62,354 nucleotides of DNA from Corynebacterium sp. HMSC29G08. Lineage in GTDB: Bacteria > Actinomycetota > Actinomycetes > Mycobacteriales > Mycobacteriaceae. Of the stretch, positions 53,047-61,652 are shown one piece after another. The stretch covers positions 1 through 62,354 of the forward strand of contig NZ_KV786225.1 in NCBI RefSeq assembly GCF_001806875.1, in the 5' to 3' direction. Under the pieces are notes generated by a model, which was given only the letters and a program-made list of their open reading frames with translations, did no database searches and was not told the DNA's origin. Each line of letters starts with the position of its first letter. The stretch's first letter is position 1. A program made the position numbers and the translations under genes.

Positions 53047-53894
53047 ATATTTTGTCGATCCAGTCAGCGGTGGCCTACGGACATGTGGGCAACTCGGCGG
53101 CGGTGTTTCCGCTGCAGCGCATCGGGCACGAGGTGTGGCCGGTGCACACGGTTAACTTCTCTAACCACACCGGCTACGGCGCATGGAAAGGCCCGGTGCT
53201 GCCGGCGGACGATGTCGCCGCAGTGATTGCAGGTGTTGAGGAGCGTGGGGCTTTCCCGCTTATCGACGCCATCGTTACCGGCTACCAAGGCGCACCCACC
53301 ATCGCGGACGTGATCATCGATACCGTTGCCCGCGTCAAGGAAGCCAACCCGAAAGCGATCTACGCGTGCGACCCAGTGATGGGCAATGCAAAATCCGGCT
53401 GCCACGTGGCCGATGAGATCCCGCCGATGCTGCGTTCGAAGGTGGTGCCGGTGGCAGACATCATCTTCCCGAACCAGTTCGAGCTGGGCTACCTCACGGA
53501 GCGTGACGTGACAGATCTGGACTCCACGCTTACTGCCGTCGAAGCGGCACGCGACATGGGCCCGGAGACGGTTGTGGTGACGTCGGTGCAGCGCCCCGAG
53601 ACGGTAGAGCTGGACGTCATGGAGATGCTCGTGGCTAATAGCCACGGCACGTGGATGGTGCAGACCCCACGCCTGCCCATGAAGCGCAACGGCTCCGGCG
53701 ACGTCACCGCCGCCCTGTTCACCGGCCACCTGTTGCACACGGGGGATCCGGCGGACGCGCTCGCAAAAACCGCCTCGTCGGTCTACGACATGTTGCGTGT
53801 GACCTTCGAGGCGGATTCCGGCGAGCTCAAACTGGTTGAGTCGCAGGAGTTTTTTGCGCATCCGGCGATGCAGTTTGGCGTCGAAAAGCTGTAG
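53043..53894 (+). CDS. pdxY: Pyridoxal kinase PdxY-like (copy 1)
   Basis: Phosphorylates pyridoxal (or related B6 vitamers) for PLP salvage. The 283-aa ribokinase-fold protein begins MNILSIQSAVAYGHVGNSAA and has VNFSNHTGYGAWKG, VTGYQGAP, YACDPVMGN (about 99-107) and the catalytic NGSGDVTAALF (about 216-226). The codons for residues 72-76 (PLIDA) contain an exact reverse repeat word. Its start overlaps the CorC-like stop (ATGA). A shorter paralogue lies at 55523. The true substrate of each copy is not known. Confidence 0.9.
   Translation: MNILSIQSAVAYGHVGNSAAVFPLQRIGHEVWPVHTVNFSNHTGYGAWKGPVLPADDVAAVIAGVEERGAFPLIDAIVTGYQGAPTIADVIIDTVARVKEANPKAIYACDPVMGNAKSGCHVADEIPPMLRSKVVPVADIIFPNQFELGYLTERDVTDLDSTLTAVEAARDMGPETVVVTSVQRPETVELDVMEMLVANSHGTWMVQTPRLPMKRNGSGDVTAALFTGHLLHTGDPADALAKTASSVYDMLRVTFEADSGELKLVESQEFFAHPAMQFGVEKL
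53258..53270 (-). repeat. 13-bp repeat word, copy 8 (in pdxY copy 1)
   Basis: Exact GCTTATCGACGCC on the plus strand, preceded by GGGC-TTTCCC. It is read LIDA, just before the conserved VTGY motif. Confidence 0.9.
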
Positions 53895-53897
53895 CTC

Positions 53898-55148
53898 TTA
53901 GAGCGCCGAACGCGGGGCGCCGATACCCGGGTCGATGCGTGGTGGGTCGCCGGCGCCGGGGCGGATGTCGATGTCGAAAATCTCCGTTGGCAAGTAGACC
54001 GTCGCGCACGAGTTCGGGATGTCCACCACGCCGGAGAAACGACCCTCGATCGGCGCGGCGCCCAAAAGCAGGTAAGCCTGCTCCGGCGACCAACCGAACG
54101 TAGTCAGGTAGTCGATGGCGTGCAGGCAGGCGCGCTGGTACGCAAGCTGCGAATCCAGGTAGCGCTGCTCGCCCTCGAGCGTGACGGACGTTCCGGAGAA
54201 CGCCAGCCACTGGCTGTAGCGCGGCTCCACGTTGCCGGGCATGAAGATGGCGTTTTCGCTGACGTTGTACTTGGCCATGCCGTCTTTAATGATGTCAACG
54301 TGCAGGTCAATGAAGCCGCTCATCTCGATGCCGCCGCAGAACGTGATTTCGCCGTCGCCCTGGGAGAAGTGCAGGTCGCCCACGGAGAAGTTTGCGCCGT
54401 CCACGTACACGGGATAGAACACGCGGGTGCCTTTGGACAGGTTCTTGATGTCCTGGTTGCCGCCGTTTTCGCGCGGCGGGGCGGTGCGCGCACCTTCGGC
54501 GGCGACGCGGTCGAAGTCTTCGCCTTCCAGCGAGCCGAGCACGGCACCGTTTGGCTCCGGCGGCAGCGCCAGCGGCGGCACGCGCTCCGGGTCGGTGGCA
54601 ATCAGTGCGGCTTCGCGCTGGTTCCACTTGCCTAGCAGTTCGTGGGACGGCGCGGTGCCCATCAGACCCGGGTGGATGATGCCGGTGAAGCTCACACCGG
54701 GGACGTGGCGCGACGTGGCGGTCTGGCCGTTGAAGTCCCAGACGGCCTTGTAGGCGTCAGGGAATTGGTCTGTGAGGAAGCTGCCGCCGTTTTTCTTGGC
54801 AAAGATGCCGGTGTAGCCCCAGCCTTGGCCGGCAAGTGGGCCTTCTTCCTGCGGGATGGGGCCGACGTCCAGGATGTCCACTACGAGCAGGTCGCCGGGC
54901 TTGGCGCCTTCGATGCGGAATGGGCCGGAGAGGGTGTGGACGGTGTGCAGTGGGGCGTCGCGAATGTCGTCGGCGCTGTCGTCGTTTTTGATGAAGCCGT
55001 CGAACCATTCGCGGCAGTCAACGCGGAATGAGTCGCCGGGCTTTACAGTGACTGCTGGCGGGATGTCGGGGTGCCAGCGGTTGTGGCCGATTTTTTCTTG
55101 CTCGGTGAATGGCTTGGATGAGTCGAGGGGAAACAGGTTGGTTGGCAT
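53898..55148 (-). CDS. fmdA: Formamidase (acetamidase/formamidase family)
   Basis: Hydrolyses formamide (or short amides) to ammonia and the acid, providing nitrogen. The 416-aa product matches the FmdA/AmdA family along its length: GHNRWHPDIPPAVTVKPGD (about 21-39), TVHTLSGPFRIEGAKPGDLLVV, GWGYTGIFAKKNGG, GVSFTGIIHPGLMGTAPS and FSVGDLHFSQGDGEITFCGGIEMSG (about 256-280). The last holds a likely active-site Asp/His pair. It is predicted cytoplasmic. It lies 13 bp downstream of fmdB in the same direction and is convergent with pdxY. Confidence 0.92.
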   Translation of the reverse strand: MPTNLFPLDSSKPFTEQEKIGHNRWHPDIPPAVTVKPGDSFRVDCREWFDGFIKNDDSADDIRDAPLHTVHTLSGPFRIEGAKPGDLLVVDILDVGPIPQEEGPLAGQGWGYTGIFAKKNGGSFLTDQFPDAYKAVWDFNGQTATSRHVPGVSFTGIIHPGLMGTAPSHELLGKWNQREAALIATDPERVPPLALPPEPNGAVLGSLEGEDFDRVAAEGARTAPPRENGGNQDIKNLSKGTRVFYPVYVDGANFSVGDLHFSQGDGEITFCGGIEMSGFIDLHVDIIKDGMAKYNVSENAIFMPGNVEPRYSQWLAFSGTSVTLEGEQRYLDSQLAYQRACLHAIDYLTTFGWSPEQAYLLLGAAPIEGRFSGVVDIPNSCATVYLPTEIFDIDIRPGAGDPPRIDPGIGAPRSAL

Positions 55149-55161
55149 GTCGTGGTCCTCC

Positions 55162-55449
55162 TCAGGGTTTGGGTAGTTTTGCGTGTTGGGGGTTGCGCGT
55201 GACGGGCGTTGCGCGTCTGTTGCCTGTGCTGGGCAGGCTGTTGACTACGGCTGGCTCGTATGCGCTCTTCTGTGTTGCTTCGACGGCGCGTGCTCGCGCC
55301 CCGTCGACACGTCGTACGGCGGGGGCGCTGATCATCCGGTTGGCTACGTCGCCGCAGCTGGGGCATTCGCGGGTGCGTTGCTCGCTGGACATGGGTAGCT
55401 GCTGCTCGGATATGTGACCGGAGCCGCATTTGAATTCGTAGATGGGCAA
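55162..55449 (-). CDS. fmdB: FmdB-type zinc ribbon protein
   Basis: Small putative regulator often encoded next to formamidase; it may control fmdA expression or activity. The 95-aa product begins LPIYEFKCGSGH and has a zinc-ribbon pattern in which the first Cys pair is modified (Cys-Gly-Ser-Gly-His) while the second CPSCGD (about 30-35) is intact, followed by a basic disordered tail. TTG 55449 is chosen because AGGGAGAGG lies immediately upstream; the longer ATG 55479 form lacks this. Confidence 0.8.
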   Translation of the reverse strand: MPIYEFKCGSGHISEQQLPMSSEQRTRECPSCGDVANRMISAPAVRRVDGARARAVEATQKSAYEPAVVNSLPSTGNRRATPVTRNPQHAKLPKP

Positions 55450-55510
55450 TGCCTCTCCCTTCATTGTTTGTGTTGGCAATCACAGAAGTACCCCCACCCT
55501 ATGTGATTGT

Positions 55511-55516
55511 TAGGAT
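55511..55516 (+). promoter_or_regulatory. -10 element for the second pdxY-like gene
   Basis: TAGGAT ends 6 nt before GTG 55523. This spacing supports GTG 55523 over TTG 55517 and leaderless translation. Confidence 0.45.
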
Positions 55517-55522
55517 TTGCGC

Positions 55523-56299
55523 GTGAATATTGTTTCTTTGCAGTCTCACGTGGCGTTTGGGCATGTGGGAAATTCGGCTGCGACCTTTGCGATGCAGCGC
55601 TTGGGCCATGAGGTGTGGCCGGTCTATACGGTGAATTTTTCTAACCACACGGAGTACCCCGACTGGGGTGGTCCGGTGATGGATCCGCAGCAGGTGAAAG
55701 ATGTGCTGGACGGGTTTAGCTTTGCCTTTGACCAGGTTGATCTGGTTGTCACTGGCTACTTGGGCTCGCCGGAGCTTGCGGAGGTGGTGCGCGAGACGGT
55801 GACGCGTATTAAGCAGGCGAATCCGCGGGCTCGCTATATCTGTGATCCGGTGATTGGGAATGAGGAGGTTGGCTCCTTTGTTAGCCCGGAGATGCCGGAT
55901 GTGTTTCGTGAGGTGCTCATTCCGTTGGCGGATGCGATTACGCCGAATGAGTGGGAGCTCAACCTGCTGGATGTTGCTCTGCCGGAGCGTGCGTTGATTA
56001 CGTCGGTGGGTTCGGATCCTTTGAGCATGGTCGATGTGTCGCCCGAGGGCACTTTTTGCTTATCGACGCCACGTTTAGGCGGCAACGTCGTCGGCTCCGG
56101 AGACCTAGCCACGGCGCTCTACGCGGCGATGTTTGATGACCCGGCCCGCGAAAGGCTTGGCCATTTGGGGGCGACGATGTTTGATTTTGTCAACGAGGTG
56201 CGCTCGCGCGATCTGTCGGAGCTGCCGCTGATTGAGTGCCAGGAGCTGCTTGTTCGGCCGCGCTCTTCCTTTGATGTGGTGGAGGTTGAGTACCCTTAG
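55523..56299 (+). CDS. Pyridoxal kinase PdxY-like (copy 2, shorter)
   Basis: Paralogue of the 53043 gene: MNIVSLQSHVAFGHVGNSAA, VNFSNHTEYPDWGGP, VTGYLGSP, YICDPVIGN and VGSGDLATALY align along most of the length. It is 258 aa, about 25 shorter, with the loss around the stretch after ITPNEWELNLL. The catalytic GSGD is kept (about 190-193), so activity is plausible with a smaller lid. Residues 178-182 (CLSTP) are encoded over an exact reverse repeat word at a different place from that in copy 1. It is followed 5 bp later by era. Confidence 0.82.
   Translation: MNIVSLQSHVAFGHVGNSAATFAMQRLGHEVWPVYTVNFSNHTEYPDWGGPVMDPQQVKDVLDGFSFAFDQVDLVVTGYLGSPELAEVVRETVTRIKQANPRARYICDPVIGNEEVGSFVSPEMPDVFREVLIPLADAITPNEWELNLLDVALPERALITSVGSDPLSMVDVSPEGTFCLSTPRLGGNVVGSGDLATALYAAMFDDPARERLGHLGATMFDFVNEVRSRDLSELPLIECQELLVRPRSSFDVVEVEYP
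56058..56070 (-). repeat. 13-bp repeat word, copy 9 (in pdxY copy 2)
   Basis: Exact GCTTATCGACGCC on the plus strand, preceded by GGGC-ACTTTTT. It is read (C)LSTP, a third reading frame relative to GVDK and LIDA. Confidence 0.9.
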
Positions 56300-56304
56300 G
56301 CGTT

Positions 56305-57225
56305 ATGCATGATTTCACTTCCGCACCTGAGGGCTTCCGCTCTGGTTTTGTTGCTTTTGTGGGCCGACCGAATACGGGTAAGTCCACGCTGACCAATGCG
56401 TTGGTGGGGGAGAAGATTGCGATTATGGCGGATCAGCCGGAGACGACTCGGCACCCGATCCGCGGCATTGTCAATCGCGATGACGCTCAGGTGATCGTGG
56501 TGGACACGCCCGGTATTCACCGTCCGCGCACGCTGTTGGGCGAGCGTTTGAATGACGTGGTGCGCGACACGTATGCGGATGTGGACGTGATTGGCTTTAC
56601 GGTGCCGGCAGACGAGAAGCTCGGCCCGGGGGATCGGTTCATCTATGAGCAGATCCGTGAGATCAGCCCGAAGGCGCCGGTGGTTGGCATTGTGACCAAG
56701 CTGGACAAAACGTCCAAGGATGCGGTGGGGGAGCGCCTCATTGAGCTCCACGAGATGCTGGGCCCGGATTCGGAGGTCGTGCCCGTGTCTGCCACCGAGC
56801 AGGTGCAGCTGGACGTGCTTTTAGATGTCCTGATTTCCCAACTCCCTGAGGGCCCCCGCTTCTACCCGCAAGACCACGTCACTGATGAGGACATGGAAAC
56901 GCGCATTGCGGAACTGATCCGTGAAGAGGCGCTTAAAGGCCTTCGCGAGGAACTGCCGCACTCCGTTGCCGTGCAGGTCGATGAGATGGTGCCGGACCCG
57001 GAGAACCCGGAGCGCACCATGATCTACGCCGTGGTCTACCTGGAGCGCCCAGGCCAAAAGCGCATTCTTGAAGGCCCGGACGGGCGCCGCCTGTCCGGCA
57101 TCACGCACCGCGCGCGTCGCCAAATCATGGAACTGACCGGCACCAACGTCTACCTTGACCTGCGCATGAAGGTGCTGAAGAACTGGCAGTCGGACCCGAA
57201 GGCTTTAGGTCGTTTGGGTTTTTAG
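56305..57225 (+). CDS. era: GTPase Era
   Basis: Essential GTPase that binds the 3' end of 16S rRNA and assists 30S assembly. The 306-aa product has VAFVGRPNTGKSTLTNALVG (about 15-34), DTPGIHRPRTLLGERLN (about 70-86) and TKLDKT as G4, with the KH domain at about 210-300 including GRRLSGITHRARRQIMELTG. One unusual detail is TTRHPIRGIV in place of the commoner TRHxIRGI pattern. It closes the conserved phoH-ybeY-corC-era array interrupted here by the pdxY/fmd genes. Confidence 0.95.
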   Translation: MHDFTSAPEGFRSGFVAFVGRPNTGKSTLTNALVGEKIAIMADQPETTRHPIRGIVNRDDAQVIVVDTPGIHRPRTLLGERLNDVVRDTYADVDVIGFTVPADEKLGPGDRFIYEQIREISPKAPVVGIVTKLDKTSKDAVGERLIELHEMLGPDSEVVPVSATEQVQLDVLLDVLISQLPEGPRFYPQDHVTDEDMETRIAELIREEALKGLREELPHSVAVQVDEMVPDPENPERTMIYAVVYLERPGQKRILEGPDGRRLSGITHRARRQIMELTGTNVYLDLRMKVLKNWQSDPKALGRLGF

Positions 57226-57247
57226 CGGGTGTGTAGCGGGTATCTCA

Positions 57248-57970
57248 GTGGCCTTGAACTCCTGGCGCGACCGCGCCTACATCATCCGCACCTATGACTT
57301 TGGCGAGGCGGACCGTGTCATCGTTTTGCTCACCGAACACCACGGCCTGGTGCGCGGCGTGGCCAAGGGGGTGCGCAAGTCCAAGTCCCGCTTCGGCTCG
57401 CGCCTGCAGCCGTTTGTGGAGGTTGACGTGCAGGTCTACCCAGGGCGCAAAACCAACTCGCTTGCCACTATCACCGGCGCGGACACCGTGACCTACTACG
57501 GCCACCAGATCACCGATAACTTTGACCGCTACACCGCCGCCTGCGCCATCATGGAGACCGCCGAAAAGCTGGTTTATGAGGAGGCGGATCCGGGGTTGTT
57601 TGGGTTGGTGGGGGCTGCGTTGGGGCGTCTTCAAGCAAATGAAGCTCCGACCATGGTGCTAGACGCCTTCATCCTTCAAGCCACCGACCATGCCGGCTGG
57701 GGAGTCTCCCTGTTCAACTGCGCCAACTGCCAAGCGCCCGGCCCGCACCGCGCATTCAACGCCGCAGCAGGCGGCGCCGTGTGCACCAACTGCCGCCCCT
57801 CCGGATCCGCCGACGTGGACCCAGAGGTCCTCCACACCATGTGGCTGCTCCAACACAACCACCCCGCAAGCCCCGAACACGCAGCTACCGCGCACCGCCT
57901 GACCGCAGCGCATCTGAATTACCACCTTGAAACCGGGCTGAAGTCACTGCGCGTGATGGAACAGGCATAA
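57248..57970 (+). CDS. recO: DNA repair protein RecO
   Basis: Loads RecA onto SSB-coated single-stranded DNA in the RecFOR pathway; it also contributes to annealing of incoming DNA during transformation in some bacteria. The 240-aa product has an N-terminal OB fold ([28 protein letters not shown], about 5-32; [16 protein letters not shown]) and a C-terminal helical domain with a zinc knuckle, CANC (about 158-161) and CTNC (about 179-182). GTG 57248 is the only reasonable start. Confidence 0.94.
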   Translation: MALNSWRDRAYIIRTYDFGEADRVIVLLTEHHGLVRGVAKGVRKSKSRFGSRLQPFVEVDVQVYPGRKTNSLATITGADTVTYYGHQITDNFDRYTAACAIMETAEKLVYEEADPGLFGLVGAALGRLQANEAPTMVLDAFILQATDHAGWGVSLFNCANCQAPGPHRAFNAAAGGAVCTNCRPSGSADVDPEVLHTMWLLQHNHPASPEHAATAHRLTAAHLNYHLETGLKSLRVMEQA

Positions 57971-57971
57971 T
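57966..57971 (+). promoter_or_regulatory. -10 element for leaderless uppS
   Basis: CATAAT overlaps the recO stop codon and ends exactly 7 nt before ATG 57979, with no Shine-Dalgarno between. Confidence 0.45.
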
Positions 57972-57978
57972 CAAACAC

Positions 57979-58728
57979 ATGACACCGCAACCCCCCGCGA
58001 TTGACCCCAAGTTCATCCCACGCCACATTGCGCTGGTCATGGACGGCAACGGCCGCTGGGCCCAGGAACGCGGCCTGCCACGCACCGAGGGGCACAGGCG
58101 CGGTGAGGCGGTGCTTATGGACTGCGTGGATGCCTGCATCGCCATGGGCGTCGATTGGCTTTCCGCCTACGCCTTTTCCACGGAGAATTGGCGCCGCTCC
58201 GCATCCGAAGTGCGCTTTTTAATGGGTTTTTCGCGCGACGTGCTGCGCCGCCAACGCGATGAGCTCAACGAGAAGAACGTGCGCATCGTGTGGGCGGGGC
58301 GTCGGCCTCGCTTGTGGCGTTCCGTGCTGCGTGAGCTGGAGGAAGCCGAAGCGCTGACGAGGGATAACACTGGGCTCACGCTTGCGATGTGTATCAATTA
58401 CGGCGGCAGGGCCGAGATTATCGACGCCACACGCAACCTCATCCAAGCCGCCAACGAAGGCAAAATCCGCCCCGGCGACATCAACGAGGACACGCTTTCG
58501 CAGTACCTCTACCGTCCCGACATGCCGGATGTGGACCTGTTTCTGCGCCCGAGCGGGGAGAAGCGCACGTCGAACTTCCTTTTGTGGCAGTCGGCGTATG
58601 CGGAAATGGTCTACCAGGACACGCTGTTTCCTGACTTCACGCCGCAGCACATGTACGACGCGGTGCTGGAATACGCCAAGCGCGACCGCCGCTTCGGCGG
58701 CGCGGTAGACAAGTTCGCAAAACCCTAG
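57979..58728 (+). CDS. uppS: Isoprenyl transferase (Z-decaprenyl/undecaprenyl diphosphate synthase)
   Basis: Cis-prenyltransferase making the polyprenyl phosphate carrier for peptidoglycan and arabinogalactan. The 249-aa product has [17 protein letters not shown] (about 14-30, with the metal-binding Asp), FSTENWRRS (about 69-77), INYGGRAEI, and the C-terminal [24 protein letters not shown] signature (about 184-207). recO-uppS linkage is usual in corynebacteria. The product chain length cannot be inferred from sequence alone. Confidence 0.95.
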   Translation: MTPQPPAIDPKFIPRHIALVMDGNGRWAQERGLPRTEGHRRGEAVLMDCVDACIAMGVDWLSAYAFSTENWRRSASEVRFLMGFSRDVLRRQRDELNEKNVRIVWAGRRPRLWRSVLRELEEAEALTRDNTGLTLAMCINYGGRAEIIDATRNLIQAANEGKIRPGDINEDTLSQYLYRPDMPDVDLFLRPSGEKRTSNFLLWQSAYAEMVYQDTLFPDFTPQHMYDAVLEYAKRDRRFGGAVDKFAKP

Positions 58729-58769
58729 CGCCTGGCACTGTCCAGCCCGCTACTGGTCGGCAGGTGCTG

Positions 58770-59210
58770 CTAGCCGGCAGGCGCAGCGTTTCCGGCCGGT
58801 TTTTCTTTACAGGCGCGGCAGATGCCGTAGATTTCGGCGTCGTGCGCCACAAGCTCGTAGCCGTAGCGCGAGGCAATTGTCTCCGCCCAACGCTCCACAG
58901 GCCCGCCTTCCACCTCTTCGCTGCGCCCACACTTAGTGCACACCAGGTGGTGATGGTGGTGCGGACTCACGCAGTGGCGGTACAGGGTTTCGCCTTCGGG
59001 GGTCTGCAAAACGTCGACAATATCCAGCTCTGCCAAGGACTGCAGCGTGCGATACACGGTGGTCAGACCGACTTGCTCGCCGCGTTCTTCAAGCAGCCCG
59101 TGGATAGTCCTTGCAGAGGAGAAACGTTCAACCTCGCGCAGCATTTCCACGATGGCGGTGCGCTGGCGCGTCGAGCGGGGACCGATCTTCGGAATGGGCT
59201 GTTTGGACAT
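58770..59210 (-). CDS. zur: Zinc uptake regulator Zur (Fur family)
   Basis: Zinc-sensing repressor of zinc import genes. The 146-aa product has the Fur-type winged helix (STRQRTAIVEMLREVERFSSARTIHGLLEERG, then GLTTVYRTLQSL, about 13-60) and the metal-sensing VSPHHHHHLVCTKCGR (about 82-97). A C-terminal CRACKE pair (about 132-137) makes the structural zinc site with CTKC. GTATTA at 59219-59224 is, on the minus strand, TAATAC 8 nt before the ATG. In C. glutamicum I recall an ArsR-type gene (znr) beside zur; no such gene is present between zur and glyS here. Confidence 0.9.
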   Translation of the reverse strand: MSKQPIPKIGPRSTRQRTAIVEMLREVERFSSARTIHGLLEERGEQVGLTTVYRTLQSLAELDIVDVLQTPEGETLYRHCVSPHHHHHLVCTKCGRSEEVEGGPVERWAETIASRYGYELVAHDAEIYGICRACKEKPAGNAAPAG

Positions 59211-59340
59211 ATCTACCAGTATTAGCCCACCGCAAACTTTTTTGCGGCTTTTGGGGTTGACCGAAGACAGATTTTGCTGGTCGCTTCGCTAGACTGTTGC
59301 CGAAAGTGTTCAACAGTGACCAACAGGAGGCTCGGACCAA
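59211..59340. promoter_or_regulatory. Divergent zur/glyS intergenic region
   Basis: For zur, minus-strand TAATAC (59219-59224) suggests a leaderless start. For glyS, TAGACT (59290-59295) may be the -10, giving a leader of about 40 nt with AGGAGG at 59325-59330. No T-box specifier structure or clear Zur-box palindrome was recognised. Confidence 0.4.
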
Positions 59341-60723
59341 GTGCCCGCCAATACAATCGATACCGTAGTTAACCTGTGCAAGCGCCGCGGCCTTGTATAC
59401 CCGGCCGGTGAAATCTACGGCGGCACCCGCTCTGCCTGGGACTACGGCCCGCTTGGCGTTGAGTTGAAGGAAAACATCAAACGCCAGTGGTGGCGTCACA
59501 TGGTGCAGTCCCGCCGCGACACGGTCGGCGTTGACACCTCCATCATCCTGCCGCGCCAGGTCTGGGTCGCATCCGGCCACGTCGAGGTGTTCACAGACCC
59601 GCTAGTGGAGTCGCTCTACACCAACAAACGCTACCGCGCCGACCACCTCATTGAGGCCTACGAGGAGAAGCACGGCCACCCGCCAGCAAACGGCCTGGCA
59701 GACATCAACGACCCGGAGACCGGCCAGCCCGGCAAGTGGACCGAGCCGCGCGAATTCTCCGGCCTGATGAAGACGTTCCTCGGCCCCGTCGACGATGAAG
59801 AGGGCCTGCACTACATGCGCCCCGAGACGGCTCAGGGTATTTTTGTGAACTTTAAGAACGTGATGACGTCGTCACGCATGAAGCCCCCGTTCGGCATTGC
59901 CAACATTGGTAAGTCCTTCCGCAACGAGATCACCCCGGGCAACTTCATCTTCCGAACCCGCGAGTTTGAGCAGATGGAGATGGAATTCTTTGTCAAGCCG
60001 GGCGAGGACGAGCAGTGGCACCAGTACTGGATTGATAACCGCCACCAGTGGTACATCGACCTGGGCATCAACCCGGACAACCTGCGCCTGTACGAGCACC
60101 CGCAGGAGAAGCTGTCGCACTACTCCAAGCGCACCGTGGACATTGAGTACGCCTACGGTTTCCAGGGCTCCAAGTGGGGCGAGCTGGAGGGCGTTGCCAA
60201 CCGCACTGACTATGACCTGAAGACGCACTCCGAGGCTTCCGGTGAGGACCTGTCCTACTTCGACCAGGAGTCCGGCGAGCGCTGGATCCCGTACTGCATC
60301 GAGCCGGCGGCAGGCTTGGGTCGCGCCATGATGGCATTTCTTATCGACGCCTACGATGAAGAAGAAGCCCCCAACGCCAAGGGAGGCACCGACACTCGTG
60401 TTGTGCTGCGCCTTGATCGCCGCCTCGCGCCGGTGAAGGTGGCCGTGCTGCCGCTGTCGAAGAAGTCGGAGCTTGCCGGGCCTGCCGGTGAGCTGGCGGA
60501 CAAGCTGCGTCAGCACTGGAACGTGGACTACGACACCTCCGGTGCGATCGGCCGCCGCTACCGCCGCCAGGACGAGATTGGTACGCCGTTCTGCGTGACG
60601 TATGACTTTGAGTCGCTGGAAGACAACGCCGTGACCGTGCGCGAGCGCGACACCATGGAGCAGGAGCGCGTGCCGCTGGCAGAGCTCGAGGCATACCTGG
60701 CTGCGCGCCTGATTGGCTGCTAA
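59341..60723 (+). CDS. glyS: Glycine-tRNA ligase
   Basis: Charges tRNA-Gly with glycine. The 460-aa product is the single-chain, class II alpha2 type (eukaryote/archaea-like, common in Gram-positives). It has [25 protein letters not shown] (about 13-37), motif 2 around [34 protein letters not shown] (about 184-217), motif 3 [19 protein letters not shown] (about 322-341) and the C-terminal anticodon-binding domain. GTG start with AGGAGG upstream. A one-mismatch repeat word (60339-60351) is explained by the conserved LIDAY codons. Confidence 0.96.
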   Translation: MPANTIDTVVNLCKRRGLVYPAGEIYGGTRSAWDYGPLGVELKENIKRQWWRHMVQSRRDTVGVDTSIILPRQVWVASGHVEVFTDPLVESLYTNKRYRADHLIEAYEEKHGHPPANGLADINDPETGQPGKWTEPREFSGLMKTFLGPVDDEEGLHYMRPETAQGIFVNFKNVMTSSRMKPPFGIANIGKSFRNEITPGNFIFRTREFEQMEMEFFVKPGEDEQWHQYWIDNRHQWYIDLGINPDNLRLYEHPQEKLSHYSKRTVDIEYAYGFQGSKWGELEGVANRTDYDLKTHSEASGEDLSYFDQESGERWIPYCIEPAAGLGRAMMAFLIDAYDEEEAPNAKGGTDTRVVLRLDRRLAPVKVAVLPLSKKSELAGPAGELADKLRQHWNVDYDTSGAIGRRYRRQDEIGTPFCVTYDFESLEDNAVTVRERDTMEQERVPLAELEAYLAARLIGC

Positions 60724-61229
60724 TGCATTACGTCAGTTGGGATCGCACGGACCGGGACGCGCCGAAGCTGCTTGCAGAGGACGGGCCCGAGGTGCTTGGC
60801 GTGTTCAATGACACGCGTGCGGACGTTGGCGGCGAAGTCTGGGAGCTCACCGTTGCTCCTGAGGCTGGGGCGAGCGCGGTGCGCGACGGCGTGGAAATCG
60901 TGCGCGCTGCCGACCCTTTAAAGCGTGGCGAAACCATCCGCGCCGAGGTTGAGGGCCGCGGCTACACGCTGGTGAGTGAGTCCTCGTCGAACTGGATCAT
61001 CGACAACGCCGCTGGCGAAAAGGTCGCGCAGTTTACGCGCGCCAACTCGGGCGTGCGCAAGGCGATCTTGGAGTTCGAGGGCGAAACGGACTTGCCTGCC
61101 ACGGACGTTGTGGCGCTTGCGTGGCTGTCGCGTGAGGTGATGGAGGCACGCCAGAAGGGCTCCGCGAACGCGTTGATTGCCACGTTGGTGCTGCTGTCTG
61201 TTGTTGCGGTGTTGGTGTACGTGGTGTGA
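60723..61229 (+). CDS. Hypothetical protein with C-terminal membrane segment
   Basis: I do not recognise the family. The 168-aa product is an acidic, beta-rich soluble domain (VGGEVWELTVAPEAG; YTLVSESSSNWIIDNAAGEKVAQF; AILEFEGETDLPATDVVALAWLSREVMEARQ) followed by a C-terminal membrane anchor (ALIATLVLLSVVAVLVYVV). The GEKVAQFTRANSGVRKAILEFEG stretch recalls the scramblase/LURP-like (tubby C2) repeat pattern, but this is only an impression. It overlaps the glyS stop (TAATG) and the next gene by 4 bp, so all three are probably cotranscribed. Confidence 0.7.
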   Translation: MHYVSWDRTDRDAPKLLAEDGPEVLGVFNDTRADVGGEVWELTVAPEAGASAVRDGVEIVRAADPLKRGETIRAEVEGRGYTLVSESSSNWIIDNAAGEKVAQFTRANSGVRKAILEFEGETDLPATDVVALAWLSREVMEARQKGSANALIATLVLLSVVAVLVYVV

Positions 61230-61642
61230 CCGTGCCGCACACGATCACCATTGCGGGCGTGTCCATGGTGGTGAAGTCCACCAAGGCCACGCACGTGCGC
61301 GCCTCTACTATCGACGGCCGAACGTACACCCTCCGCAAACGCTCCATCACCGTGAGCAAATACGTGGCAGATTGCGACGGCCGCATCTACACCGCGCGCC
61401 GCCGCGGCAGCTCGCCGCTGCACAAGCGCCGCGAGATTATGGACGCGGACGGCCGCCTCGTCGGCACCACCGAGTCCACCCCCGACGGCAACATCGAACT
61501 CACCGTCATTGATAATTCGGCCACCAATTCCGCCACCGGCTCGGCCGCTGCTGGCGACCGCGAACTCGACGTGGACCTCGGTTTCATCGCTTGGGCGCTG
61601 TCGTTTGTGGACGCACCAATCAACAACCTCCGCCTCTCCTAA
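61226..61642 (+). CDS. Hypothetical small protein
   Basis: No family assigned. The 138-aa product is rich in short beta-strands with a VSMVVKSTKATHVRASTIDGRTYTL start, a basic stretch (YTARRRGSSPLHKRREIMD) and DADGRLVGTTESTPDGNIELTV. It then has an Asn/Ser/Thr/Ala-rich spacer and a hydrophobic C-terminal segment (LGFIAWALSFVDAPI). It shares with its upstream neighbour the alternation of 'DGR/GEK' turns and strands, so the pair may be distant duplicates. GTG start overlaps the previous stop. Confidence 0.65.
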   Translation: MTVPHTITIAGVSMVVKSTKATHVRASTIDGRTYTLRKRSITVSKYVADCDGRIYTARRRGSSPLHKRREIMDADGRLVGTTESTPDGNIELTVIDNSATNSATGSAAAGDRELDVDLGFIAWALSFVDAPINNLRLS

Positions 61643-61652
61643 CACGCCTCTC

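Noticed and set aside
58416..58428. One-mismatch repeat word in uppS
   Set aside because: The codons for the conserved GRAEIIDA segment explain it, and the second arm is absent.
60339..60351. One-mismatch repeat word in glyS
   Set aside because: Falls on conserved motif 3 residues (LIDAYDEE), so protein constraint suffices. Kept only as a weak copy in the count.
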